A stretch of DNA of 64,000 nt from Amia ocellicauda. Lineage: Eukaryota; Chordata; Actinopteri; Amiiformes; Amiidae. Below the pieces are notes generated by a model. That model was not told where the DNA came from. It did no database searches and saw nothing but the letters and a program-made list of their open reading frames with translations. Shown one piece after another: positions 33,826-45,000 of this stretch (its first letter is position 1; every line of letters begins with the position of its first letter). A program made the position numbers and the translations under genes. The stretch spans positions 23,086,417 to 23,150,416 of the forward strand of contig NC_089863.1 of assembly GCF_036373705.1 (NCBI RefSeq), read 5' to 3'.

Positions 33826-34329
33826 TTGCAATGCCGTTCCATACCCTGTGGACGGCGCTTTATTGGAGCCAATTACCTCCTACAGCAGGACAATGACCCA
33901 AAGCACAGCTCCAAACTATTCATTAACTATTTGGGGAAGAAGCACTCAGTCAATAATGGAGTGGCCAGCACAGTTGCCAGATCTCAACCCTATTGAGCTG
34001 TTGTGGGAGCAGCTTGACTGTGGTACATAAGTGCCCATCAAGCCAATCCAACTTGTGGGAGGTGCTTCAGGAAGCATGGGGTGAAATCTCTTCAGATTAC
34101 CTCAACAAATTGACAACTAGAATGCCAAAGGTCTGCAAGGCTGTAATTGCTGCAAATGGAGGATTCTTTGGCAAAAGCAAAGTTTGAAGGACACAATTAT
34201 TATTTCAATTAAAAAAATATATATTTCTAACCTATGATTATATTTCTCATTTTATCAGACTCATTTCATGTATGTTTTTATGGAAAACAAGGACATTTCT
34301 AAGTGACCCCACACTTTTGAACGGTAGTG

Positions 34330-34337
34330 TATATAAA
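34330..34337 (+). promoter_or_regulatory. TATA-like box at the Tc1 insertion edge
   Basis: TATATAAA, whose first TA is the target duplication of the Tc1 at 32024-34329. It lies 66 bp before the ATG of the Z-alpha frame, a plausible TATA position for a short leader. Removing the transposon restores a TATATATAAA string. Confidence 0.35.
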
Positions 34338-34402
34338 CTGAAAAATCTTCACATTCAAGAAAGCTTGACACACCAGTTGAACCAGACCTAGATCCCCAAA
34401 CA

Positions 34403-34852
34403 ATGTCTTCAGGGAAGAAAGACGTGACCGACGGAAAGGACAAGAGTTTGGAGGAACGGATTATTGCCTTTTTAATACAGATGGAGGAAGTAACCAGCGC
34501 ACTAAATATCGCCAAGGGTGTGGGACTCAACTGCAACGAAGATGTCAACCCACAGCTGTACAGCCTGCAGAAGAAGGGGCGTCTGCAGAAGATTGACGGC
34601 AGCCCCCCAAAGTGGTCTCTAAAGCAGAGGGAGCCGACCCAGGAACCACAGACAAGCAATACGCTCCCCAAGTCCTCTGATGTAGACCCATCGCTTGTGC
34701 ACAGTTTACTGCGAACAGATAGAGGAGAAACGGCCTTCGAAATTCGCAAGAAATCGAAGGCCAAACCCAGAAGTGTGAAAAAGCAGCTGTACGATCTGCT
34801 GCCGAGAGGGGATGTGGAGAAGAGTGAGGGCAGCTGTGTGGAAGAGGAGTGA
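34403..34852 (+). CDS. Z-alpha (Z-DNA/Z-RNA binding) domain protein, 149 residues
   Basis: Residues 15-73 form a winged helix-turn-helix Z-alpha domain. The recognition residues are present with the family spacing: Asn49 and Tyr53 in NPQLYSLQKKG, then Pro68-Pro69 and Trp71 of the wing (GSPPKWSL). This matches Asn173, Tyr177 and Trp195 of ADAR1. Residues 97-140 are a degenerate second copy (LLRTDRGETAFEI, then VKKQLYDLLPRGDV) in which the Asn is Lys126 and the wing Trp is missing. Z-alpha domains bind left-handed double-stranded nucleic acid in ADAR1, ZBP1, PKZ and poxviral proteins. The frame stops at TGA 34850, six bases before a good splice donor (GAG|GTAAGG at 34859). This and the kinase pieces downstream suggest it was the first exon of a PKZ-like kinase. 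It could still make a short Z-alpha protein. Confidence 0.85.
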   Translation: MSSGKKDVTDGKDKSLEERIIAFLIQMEEVTSALNIAKGVGLNCNEDVNPQLYSLQKKGRLQKIDGSPPKWSLKQREPTQEPQTSNTLPKSSDVDPSLVHSLLRTDRGETAFEIRKKSKAKPRSVKKQLYDLLPRGDVEKSEGSCVEEE

Positions 34853-34859
34853 GAAGAGG

Positions 34860-35869
34860 TAAGGGGGTCCATGCCGCCATCAGACGAATTGCAAGGGTGG
34901 AAGTGAAACGGTCCACGCTTAGGTGCACCTCGGACTTTCCATGCTGTACCCATACCCCTAAACATGGTTGCGTTTGCTTTGCATTCTGGGTAGGTACAGC
35001 TGCCCCAGGAAGCGAATGCGAGAAAACAAAGGTCTGACAGCATTCAGACAAAAGCTGCCAGCTATGTTAGCATCTGTAACCTTTTTATTTTGTTACAGCA
35101 CTGTAATGCAGTCCGATAGTCATTTCTCCAGCTGGACTTTCGTGATCTCTTCAAACACTTTTTAAAATGTCTTCCTGCTCCAAGCAGCTGATCCTGTGTG
35201 GCACTTTAACCACACATTAAGAACTGCTCTAATTTCATAGTCTTCCCAAGGAAACACTAACTATTGCTTTGATAGCGGCCGCCATTACTGTACTTACAAT
35301 TACAAAGTGAGTGAAGCAAGACTTAATTGCAGATTGAATACTGAATTGAACTTTCAACTCTGTTCGTGAATGTTCTCATTTATTACACTATTTAAACGGT
35401 CAAATCTAAGTAGAGAGCTCAGTTGGCACAAAAACCAGCAGGGTAGGGGCTCCTCTAGGACCATGCATGGGAACCACTGTTTTAAGATATTGTAGAGTGC
35501 CAAACAAAATGTTTTCACTTATTGATACTTACTACACTATTTAAAAAATAGTTTGTGTTTATATATATATATATAAGTGCAGCACCACTGCAACAATAAT
35601 ATGCATGATTTTAAAAATCAAATAAAAAATAACTAAAATCAGATTGAATTCCTTTCCTATATGAAATAGGATTCCACTTTCAGCACCTTAAAAATATAAA
35701 TCAAGTGATTTGGTTACACAAATCACGTAAATTAAAAAATAAAATTAAAAACTGCAACTTGTCCCTTTTGCAAATCAGACTTAATATAAAAAAAAGACCG
35801 TCATGGTGTTTTTGAAATTATTTTCTAATATTGCAATGAGCGACACACTAGTGTAACTGTTGTCTTTAG
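34860..35869. other. intron-like DNA between Z-alpha and kinase exons
   Basis: No further exon recognised. A foldback-family fragment lies near 35412-35482 (GGCACAAAAACCAGCAGGG) and a TATATA run near 35560. Exons of the linker between Z-alpha and kinase may be hidden here. Confidence 0.4.
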
Positions 35870-37149
35870 GTTTCTGCAGGACTATGACTCGAGTCCCTTG
35901 GCACAGGGGCTTATGGCTTAAGGCAAGACGAAAACTGGAAGACGTCTTCTTTGCTGTGAAGGTTGTAAAGCTTATGAGGTAAAGCAATTGTATTTTTTTA
36001 TATACATCTAATCCACTTTGTAGGATACTTGTACATTTCTGATACTTTACTAAATGTCACATCAACAATGCATTAGCCCCAATAATCTGTAATGAATTAT
36101 GAAATCTGCATTCACCTTTACATGTCTGGGCAAATGTGGGGTGTGGCTGCAGCTTGGGGGGGGTGCAGCCCTGTTCCTGCAGAGCCGCAATCCTGAAGGT
36201 TTTCCAGGTCTCTCTAAATTACCAATCCGTGGATAGATTCAACATAGGGACATTTTGCCTAATTAAGAGCCTAATTGGCTTAATTAAGCAGTTAACGAGC
36301 TGCATTGAAAAAAACCTCTCCAGGACCATGGTTAGCCACCCCTCGTGTAGCTGATAATTGGTGCTTGAAGCAGATGAGAGACTGGGGGTTGTCCTGCTCC
36401 TGAACTGTCCAGGCTGGAGCAGTTTCTCATGTGTGGGGTTGTTTCAGTGTGTGTAGGTTGTTTATATTGTTGTTTATGTCGCAGGAAAGCTCTGCGTGAA
36501 GTGAAGGCGTTGGTGGGGCTTCATCGAGTGTGAAAGGTACATGGGTACCCTTGAGCAAAGGACATTTCTCAGATTGCTCCAGTGAAAACCTGAAGTCACT
36601 TCAGAGAATAGTGCTGGTGAAAGAAATTAGCTAATCATTCATTATTGGTGCTTGGTTATTATTGTTGTTGTTATTATATAGGGAAGGGTTTCTTACCCCC
36701 CAAACAGTTTTGAATCCCACCTTTTTACTCTTAGTACAGGAAGAAATGCCACTTCCTGTCAATTCTGTTATTTCTCTCCCCCAATAAACAACAACAGCCT
36801 TTTCGTCTGAAGGTGAAGATGCAGAAGAGAACTCTGAAAGGTACAGCAGCTCCAAGTAATGCAAATCCGTTGACATTAGACTGGAAGGTGTCTGCAAAGG
36901 CTTCCATTGATCATGTCAGAGATGAGGACAGATTTGTAGTTTTAAGTTGACAGATTATAGGTTGGGGAAATCATACTGGAGCTACTGTATATTCAATAAC
37001 GTCGATTAAATGAAAAATATGTATTTGTATTTATTCAACTTCAAAACACTTCATTACACGTGCCATTGTATTGCACTTATAAAATAATAAAATAAAAAAT
37101 ATTAAGACTATATGGAATGTGTAATGAGTCTTTATTTCACTGTAATACA

Positions 37150-38127
37150 TATACTCGGCAAAAAAACATCCATTTTTAAGGACAGTGTATTTTAAAGATA
37201 ATGTTGTACATATCCAAATAACTTTACAGATCTTTAAGTGTGAAGGGTTTAAACAATGTTTTCCATGCTTGTTCTATGAACCATAAACAATGAATGAACA
37301 TGCACCTGTGGAACGGTCGTTAAGACACTAACAGCTTACAGACGGTAGGCAATTAAGGTCACAGTTATAAAAACTTAGGACACTAAAGAGACCTTTCTAC
37401 TGACTGTGAAAAACACCAGAAGAAAGATGCCCAGAGTCCCTGCTCATGTGCGTGAACGAGCCTTAGACATGCTGCAAGGAGGCATGAGGACTGTAGATGT
37501 GGCCAGGGCAATAAACTGCAATGTCCGTACTGTGAGACACCTAAGACAGCGCTACAGGAGACAGGAAGGACAGCTGATCGTCCTCGCAGTGGCAGACCAC
37601 ATGCAACAACACCTGCACAGGATCGGTACATCCCAATATCACACCTGCGGGACAGATACAGGATGCAGTAACAACTGCCCAAGTTACACCAGGAACGCAC
37701 AGTCACTCCATCAGTGCTCAGACTGTGCGCAATCGGCTGAGAGAGGCTGGACTGAGGGCTTGTAGGCCTGTTGTGAGGCAGGTCCTTACAGACATCACCG
37801 GCAACAACGTCGCCTATGAGCACAAACCCACCTGCGCTGGACGTGATTTCCTGCAAGACAGGAATGTCAGTGTCTGCCATGGCCAGCGAAGAGCCCGGAT
37901 CTCAATCCCATTGAGCGCGTCTGGGACCTGCTGGATCGGAGGGTGAGGGCTAGGGCCATTCCCCCAGAAATGCCTTGGTGGAAGAGTGGGGTAACATCTC
38001 ACAGCAAGAACTGGCAAATCTGGTGCAGTCCATGAGGAGGAGATGCACTGCATTTACACATGTTAAGTTTGCTGAAAATAAAAGCAGTTGAAAGTGAGAG
38101 GATGCTTCTTCTTTTGCTGAGTTTGTG
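37150..38127 (+). mobile_element. decayed Tc1-like transposon
   Basis: The left end has ATACTCGGCAAAAAAACATC and the right end GATGCTTCTTCTTTTGCTGA, an inverted pair. From 37429 a transposase start reads MPRVPAHVRERALDML (helix-turn-helix region) up to about 37580, then shifts frame; VRNRLREAGLRACRPV is recovered at 37723-37770 and a C-terminal part, with GARISIPLSASGTCW in place of the PDLNPIE box by frame change, at about 37890. It lacks a usable catalytic domain. Confidence 0.82.
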
Positions 38128-38790
38128 TGTGTTAGTGTATAAAAAAGGTTAATAAAAGGAGAGGAGCAGCGCTGCGGTCAGTGAGAGACCCACTTTCTCC
38201 AATCATGTGAAAAATATTCCCAAGCAAGGGACAGCTTTAATAATAACATCACTATCTCCATCCCACAGAAAAACTGTGGGAGAGGGACACACAGACCCAC
38301 TGGCTGCCCAATGTGTATCTAACTGTCACAGCCTGAGGGACAGTATAGACACCATGCCTGCTAGAGGGAGGGATGGGATGAAAGGCAACCTGCTTTGCGA
38401 ATATTTGGGTTGTGTGAGGGTGGTGGAGGGGATTGTATTGAAATATTGTTTGTTATAATTTCTGTAATGCTTTGGCAATACCAAATACTGTTGTCAGTGC
38501 CAATAAAGCAAATTGAATTGATTCACACCAGAAGTCCTGCCTGGGAGAGCGGTGCCTTCTCCACACATGTCCATTAAAACACTGCTATTATAACAGTTCT
38601 TAGTGTATCGGTAACCTTAACGGCAATGCAGTTCATTCAGGTTCCGAGGTCTGTATTTCTTTCTCCCAAATCGAGTTACAGAAACTGCAATGAATATGTA
38701 ATCGTTTTCTTAAAGAACTACATCCCCCATAATCCAACGCGCTTGACCGCACTCCCGATGGATTTTGGCCAGTGGGCGCCACCGTCAGTT
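38128..38790. repeat. LINE 3' tail, otherwise no gene
   Basis: 38460-38522 holds GCTTTGGCAATACC and GCCAATAAAGCAAATTGAA, the 3' end style of the LINE found antisense in IQGAP3 intron 6 (43355-44550). Nothing else recognisable. Confidence 0.5.
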
Positions 38791-38820
38791 ATCGAGTTTG
38801 ACGGCGGGATTTTCAAACCA
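38771..38820 (+). promoter_or_regulatory. IQGAP3: IQGAP3 promoter candidate with E2F-like and CHR-like sites
   Basis: GGCGGGA at 38803-38809 (E2F core, TCCCGCC on the other strand) is followed two bases later by TTCAAA at 38812-38817, which is TTTGAA (a cell-cycle homology region) on the minus strand. GTGGGCGCC lies at 38773. The patch is about 230 bp before the ATG. IQGAP3 is known as a proliferation-linked gene, which fits E2F/DREAM control; binding here is inferred only. Confidence 0.45.
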
Positions 38821-39043
38821 GACAGAAAGTAAACACAGGCAGGACCGGTCTTTTTCCAGGGACCTCGCTGGGTTATTAAAAGTGTGTTTTTCCCCCCCAT
38901 AATTTGAAAGCATGAAGATGAAGTGACTTCCATTACAAATACAGAGAAGTGAATCCGCAGAATCCGTCACTAGGATTGTCATCTTTGTGCAAAAATACTT
39001 TGTTCTCTGTGTTATTGGTGGAAAAGCCTCGTTTTTAAAGAAG

Positions 39044-39077
39044 ATGGGGGATTGTGAAGGACAAACGCGATCGGCCT
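39044..39077 (+). CDS. IQGAP3: IQGAP3 exon 1 (start)
   Basis: ATGGGGGATTGTGAAGGACA and onward, 11 codons plus one base, then a consensus donor T|GTAAGT. Reads MGDCEGQTRSA. The N-terminus before the CH domain is poorly conserved in the family; here it is about 15 residues shorter than in IQGAP1. Assignment rests on the in-frame join to exon 2 and the donor. Confidence 0.75.
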
Positions 39078-42000
39078 GTAAGTTGCCAGCTTTATTATTA
39101 CTGTTATTATTATTAGTGTGTTTGCTGTAATGTCATATCATTCATCGAGCGGCGGTGGCCTGTATACTGCTGTGTGTGTGTGGTGTATCGTGGTGGTTTC
39201 CCTGTTTAAAGTGTGGTCGTGTTGGTTGCGCAGATTCCCGCAGTTCTGCATCTTTCCGGTGCTCCCATTGGCGGAGCGGCGCAGAGCTGCGGGAATCTGC
39301 GCTGCTCGGCCTGCAGCTGTGTAGGTGTAACACGAAATACGCGTCTTTATCCTGGAAGGGACTTTATGATTGCCCACTGATCTCTACCCCACCCGTCCTC
39401 TGGGGCTCGGAGATCCTTTTGCTGGCTTTAATTGAGTCGCTGCGGTTTGGGCAACGTGTCCCCTGTCAGCGCACACCCGTTGGGATCGCTGGAAATGTGC
39501 AGATCTGCGCCGAACTGCGGACATCTGCGCCACCAGGCCGGGACCAATCAGAATCGACTAATCAAATGCGTTCTGAATCAGTAGACTAGTGTGTCGTCAT
39601 TTCTCCTAATTCGAGAATATAGTTAATTGGTTGTTTGGTTTTTATTATTTATCATTATGTCTTGTGCATCTTACATTTTCTCTGATTCATAGTGTTGCTT
39701 ATTGTGTGTTGGTTGTGGACAAGTGTCCTGTCCCCTGTGCTTAAAACAGGGCTTTCCAACTCAATTCCTGCATGGTGGCACTGTCTTTGGCACTCTGTTC
39801 CAGCCCAGCTCCTAATTACCTAGTCTAATTAGGGCCCAGCTAATTATCTTAGCTTTCAGTGTTTCGTCTCAGGTTGTATTATTATATATAATATATATAT
39901 ATGTGTTTGTGGCAACTGTAAAATGCCTGAAAACAAATTACACACAAGTGTCCCTCGTGCCAACAGCCTCCTGCCACTTTTATGCAACAAACGTTTAATT
40001 TGTTTTGATCACCACCTTTCCAAATCCGAACTGAAGAGATTTGTTGTCATGTGATTTCCAATTGAGTATTTAAAGTGTTTATTTTTTTTTTAAATGTGTC
40101 TGATTCACAGGTTATTTATGTCATACTTTTTGCGGGCCAAAACAAGTGTGGGTGTGGGCTAAATTTGGTCCCCGGGCTTATTGGTCTAATTATACAATTT
40201 GATGAATTGAACCTTTCTTTCTACAGATTCTGAAATGTTCTGTGGGTTCAGTGTTTTGAGTCGGACACATTGTATTGACCATAAAAATAAAATAGTGTAA
40301 GATAAGCCTACCTGAGTAAATAATGACACTAAGTAATTGGGAGCTCCTGTTGGAACAAAAACCAGCAGACACTGCGGCCCCCCAGGACTGGAGTCTGACA
40401 CCCCTGCTCTAGGGTCTCAGCCCTGCGGGTTTACTGAGAGCCAGAAGAGAGAACGCAAACTTTGTCATATCCTGGCCGCATGCCGTTGCGAGTGTTTAAG
40501 GGACTTCGCTGTTGTGTTGGAGCCTCAGACCCTGAGATCTACTCATTGTGTGTATCAATCAGACGAGAGACTGACTGCCGAGGAGATGGACGAGCAGCGC
40601 GTCCAGAACGTGGCCTACCAGTACCTGTGCCATCTGGAGGAGGCCAAGAGGTCAGTGCCCACTACCCACCCGCCCCTTAATAAACAAATAAAAACCCTGC
40701 AAGAGGCACAGTGTGTGTGTGTGTGTGTGTTGGAGGCTCTCATGCCTCTTTCCCTTACCGCAGGTGGATGGAGGCCCTTCTCCACAAGGAGCTGCCCGCC
40801 CCCACCGAGCTGGAGGAGGGGCTGCGCAACGGGGTGCTGCTGGCCAAACTGGGCCACTGTTTCGCCCCCAGCAGCGTGCCGCTCAAGAAGATCTACGACC
40901 TGGACCAAGGACGCTACGAGGTGAGCCCCGCCATCTGTACAATGCCACATCCCACGGCTTCTATTAACCTGTAAACCGGATTCAGCTTCCTCGTTTACAG
41001 ATCCACAGAAGGGTCGGAGGTGCTGGTCCCGGCTTCTCATCCCTGGTTCTGGGGTCCCTCTCTGTGCTGCTGGTGTTGGTTCCCACCGAGTGTCTCTTGT
41101 ACCCCATCGAAACCATATTTGAACCCCTGATCTACTTTGTTTGACTTTTTAGATTGTTTAGCTTGTCAAAAAGTTGAATAATGTCCCACTGAGACAGTGT
41201 GAAAACAATTTTACAAATGAGAATCTGGAAATGTACGCAAAAGTCGTTGCCCTGACTGAGTCTCAGTTTCCCTTCATATTTCCTGGCTTCTTATTACAAA
41301 AATAAATGAATACATCAATTAATAATTAAATCCATTTAGTCCCTTTTGTTTAATCTTACTATGCCTTGAGTGTGTACTGTATATAAAAGTTAATTGTAAT
41401 TAAACGTCACTCTTAATTATATAGCTGTAGATAGAACAATAATCTCAGCCTGTGTTTTGCGGCTGAGGTTGAGCATGGCAGAGAACACTGAATTATATAT
41501 TTTTTGCTGTGTGCGGCCCATTTCAACACATGGTTAAATCAATATTTTGGATATGCGACCTGCGATAGAAGTTGAGTTGTGCATCTTTGGTCTAAACCGT
41601 TTGACTAGTCTTAATCTGACCATTAACTAGTCCAGTGAGAGTCAAAAAAAGTTAGCCTCCTCAGGCCAATTTAGGATTTAAATCTATTTTTCCATTGGGA
41701 AAATCACTGTTACTGATGTTGACTCCTCCCATTGGCTCACACACTGCTCTCCCGCCCTCTGGCCATCCCCCAAACCAGAGACTCCGCCCATAGCCTTCAA
41801 TAACCAATCCTGTGCTCTGTTTGAGTTTTGAGGGCGGTCCTCCTCCAGTACCCAGATGCCACCTTTTAAATATTTGTTTAATGCATTCATCCATCATTTC
41901 TGCCCGTCTTTTACAGACACACACACAGCGGATTGACGCTCTACTTTATTTCATCTAAGAGCTTGTGTTTGAGTGCGTTAGAGCAAGTTTCTGAAAATTC

Positions 42001-45000
42001 CCCCAAAGTATATATTTTTCTGCATTATATTCCAATAACATTCACAGATTTTCAGTGACTTTGAGCTCGGATCGTCGCTGTTTTAGAGATGCGTCCGCCA
42101 TGTATCTTAAAATACCCAGAATGCTTTGTGTAAGTGAGACCAGTCTAAGGAAAGACTTTCATGCAGTTTCGAGTGTCTATCGTTAGTATGACTTCTAATT
42201 ATACTGAGACAAAGACTCAGTCTATGTTTATGCAACCAGCGCGTTCACAAAGTTTGCTGCATTTTGAAGAGGCGTGAGTCGCAGCTGCTCATGCGTGGCG
42301 TGCAGTGCTCTGAGCCCCATTGTCTGCCCCTCCCGTCTCACGTCCTCACACTTCCCACCGCACAGTCACGGTCTCACTGATGCTCTTCCCTCCTTCTGCT
42401 CTCCCCTGTCTCCCACAGGCCGCCGGGCTGAACTTCCGCCACACCGACAACATCAACCATTGGCGCAACGCGATGGCGGAAGTCGGGCTTCCCTCGGTAC
42501 TGGAGAGTTTCTCGTTCCCTCGCTTCCCCATTGGCGGAGTCGCTCCCCGAGCATCAGTTTAAGTGTCAGCCTCCGTCATCTACGGTTTATTGACTGAAGA
42601 GACGGTTCCTAATCACGCTTTTGAACATGTGTTTGTTGTTGTTGTTGTGTTTTGGTTTCTTTCTTTTCCAGTGTTTAATTTTTCTAGACCTAGGAAATCG
42701 AATTTTACCCTAAAATAGTGAAGTCCTGGTTCTTGCTCACAGTTGTGTGCTCTTTGAGACCTGACACCTCGCCTCTCCTCTCAGATCTTCTACCCAGAGA
42801 CCACAGACATCTACGACAGGAAGAACATGCCGCGCACGGTGTACTGCATCCACGCGCTCAGGTGGGCTCGCCGCTCTGCCTCGGTTCCCTATAGTTGCTG
42901 GTCTGCCCTCCTTGTGCTGAATTTTGAGATACTGTGATGATATAAGAACATAAGAAAGTGTCCAATCGAGAGGAGTCCATTCGCCCCATCGTGCTCGTTT
43001 GGTGTCCATTAATAACTAAGTGATCCAAGGATCCTATCCAGTCTGTTTTTGAATGTTCCCAAATCGTCTCTTCAGCCACATCGCTGGGGAGTCTGTTCAG
43101 ATTGTGACTCTCTGTGTGAAGAAGTGTCTCCTGTTTTCTGTCTTGATGTGTCTCTCTCTCTCTCCCTCTCCTGCAGTCTGTACCTTTTCAGACTCGGGCT
43201 GGCCCCTCCGATACAGGACCTGTATGGCAAAGTCAAATTCACAGGTAAAAACCTCTCTGTCTCTTCATCAGGTCGACAGACTGCTTACAAGATCTCACTG
43301 TGGTTCTTAGCCCGGCCTGAGTCCCAGTGTGGGTCTCTCTCTGTCTCTCAATTTAAATTCAATTCAATTGCCAAAGCAGTTAATATTACACACATACAGT
43401 TAAATTAAATTAAAAAAAAAAACAAATGGAAAAAGTACAATATAATTTATAAATAAAATCTTAATAGACATGTACATTAACTTTATTTATAGTTAACAGC
43501 TGGTGCTCCTGTATGTTTTCACAGTGAGCCCCTCAGGCTGTGGCAGGCGGCTACATATTGGGCGGCCAGGGGGGCTGTGTGTCCCTCCCCCAGGAGGATA
43601 GCTTTTTTTTTTTTGCATTTATCAATTCTGAAAAAGATGTTATAATATTAATGAATTTATTAAAGAATATTTCCCTAATTTGGCTCTATTTACTGCAGTG
43701 CAGGAGGAAGTGCATCTCTGTCTGCACTCTCCTGTCTCGCAGTAACCACAGCGCCGCTCCTCTCTGGGCAGCCAGCTCTGCCTGTGTCGGCCCGTCTCTA
43801 TGGCCAGGCTGTGGTCACTGAGCCTGTACTTGGTCAGGATCCGTCTCTACTTCGCATCTCTGACAGTGAAGCGATACTCTGCCAGGGTGTATTCTCTCTT
43901 TAGGGCCCGATAGCAATCCAGTTTAGTTTAGTTTCATTGTTCCAGATAGGAGGTTTTGGTTAACTTTATAATTTGGTTGACTGATTGGGGGCAGGTACGC
44001 AGTGCTGACCTGAGGCTGGTCTCTGTTCGCAGTATTAGTGGGGGTCAGTGCCGTGAGCTTCAGGGCCAGCTGACTCGGGGGACTCTTTTCAGGACGTGTT
44101 TGTCTGTGAAGGTCTGTGGGGTGTAAATATGATCGGTTGTGCGGTGATTCGGTAGAAATCCAGTCTGACTCTGACTCAGGACACTGTGTCGTAAGGAAGG
44201 CCAGTATCCGGGCGTTAATGATGCTGCAGAACACCTTCCCCAGGTTGCTGCTCACACAGATGCCCCGGTAGTTGTTAGGGTCGAATTTGTCTCCACTCTT
44301 ATAGATTGGGGTGATCAGCCCCTGGTTCCAGATGTCAGGGAAGTAACCAGTACTGAGGACCATGTTGAACAATTTAAGCTCAGCCTCCTGCAGTTGTGCG
44401 CTGCTGTGTTTGAGCATCTCAGTGCTGATGCTGTACAGGCCGCAGGCTTTTCTGGGTGAAAGTGCCTGGAGCTTTTTAGATAGTTCCTGTAGGGTGATTG
44501 GAGCGTCAATTGTGTTTTGATTTATTTTTAATAGATTTTTCGAGTACTTTCAATTTTTCCCTAGTTTCAATTTGTTTGTGTGTCAGATCATTTTGTTGGA
44601 TATCTTTTATAAAGGTTTTCAAAGTATTTTTTCCAAATGGTTCCGTTTTGTATTTCCAATTCTTGTTGTTTTGTTGAATTTAAATTGTTCCACATTTCCC
44701 AGAACTCGTTTTGGTCGACAGATTTGTCTGTCTGTGAGTGTTTTGTTTGTGTGTTTGTTCTCTCTCTCTCTCTTTCTCTCTCTGTCCCCCCCTCCTCTCT
44801 CAGTTCAATTCAAGGTGCTTTATTGACATGACAAACACATTTGTATTGTCAAAGCAACTGAACATACATATATGGAAAATTAAATTGTATAATTGTAAAT
44901 CACAAAATGTATTAAAGTACAGAAAAAACTTTAAATGAAATATAAATGATCTTTTATACATTGAAATAAAAAGTTTATTATTTACAGATTTATTTTTTTG

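Larger units (their letters stand above)
32024..34329 (+). mobile_element. Tc1-like element split by about 1.1 kb of other DNA
   Basis: Ends CACTACCGTTCAAAAG and CTTTTGAACGGTAGTG are inverted repeats with TA outside both. The left part codes, from the ATG at 32381, MARNKELSSETRQSI and onward to KRRLRDAGLL (about 32725). The right part resumes near 33830 and carries QQDNDPK-type and PAQLPDLNPIELLWEQL remnants to 34187. The middle of the transposase, with the first catalytic Asp, is gone. The centre (about 32727-33825) is unrelated DNA. Confidence 0.88.
34403..36857 (+). pseudogene. PKZ/PKR-like kinase relic (tandem Z-alpha plus broken kinase exons)
   Basis: After the Z-alpha exon, 35870-35978 looks like the first kinase exon: FLQDYDS in one frame, LGTGAYG (glycine loop) in a second and KARRKLEDVFFAVKVVKLM (beta-3 strand with the ATP-binding Lys in AVK) in a third, ending at a donor AG|GTAAAG. 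At least two 1-base indels are needed to explain this. Exon 36485-36529 follows a GTCGCAG acceptor and gives KALREVKALVGLHR, the alpha-C helix of eIF2-alpha kinases, joined in phase with the previous exon. A third piece, 36793-36836 (FSSEGEDAEENSE), could be the acidic kinase insert. The rest of the kinase is absent; a dead Tc1 starts at 37.15 kb. Z-alpha plus eIF2-alpha-kinase identifies PKZ, the fish sensor that stops translation on foreign nucleic acid; PKR has double-stranded-RNA domains instead. Confidence 0.72.

Noticed and set aside
34261-35043. 260-codon minus-strand frame over the Z-alpha exon
   Set aside because: Antisense shadow; the + strand has the conserved Z-alpha residues at exact spacing.
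42520-42555. CCCATTGGCGGAG string after IQGAP3 exon 4, as in the hairpin loops
   Set aside because: No inverted arms around it; a chance 13-mer match cannot be excluded.
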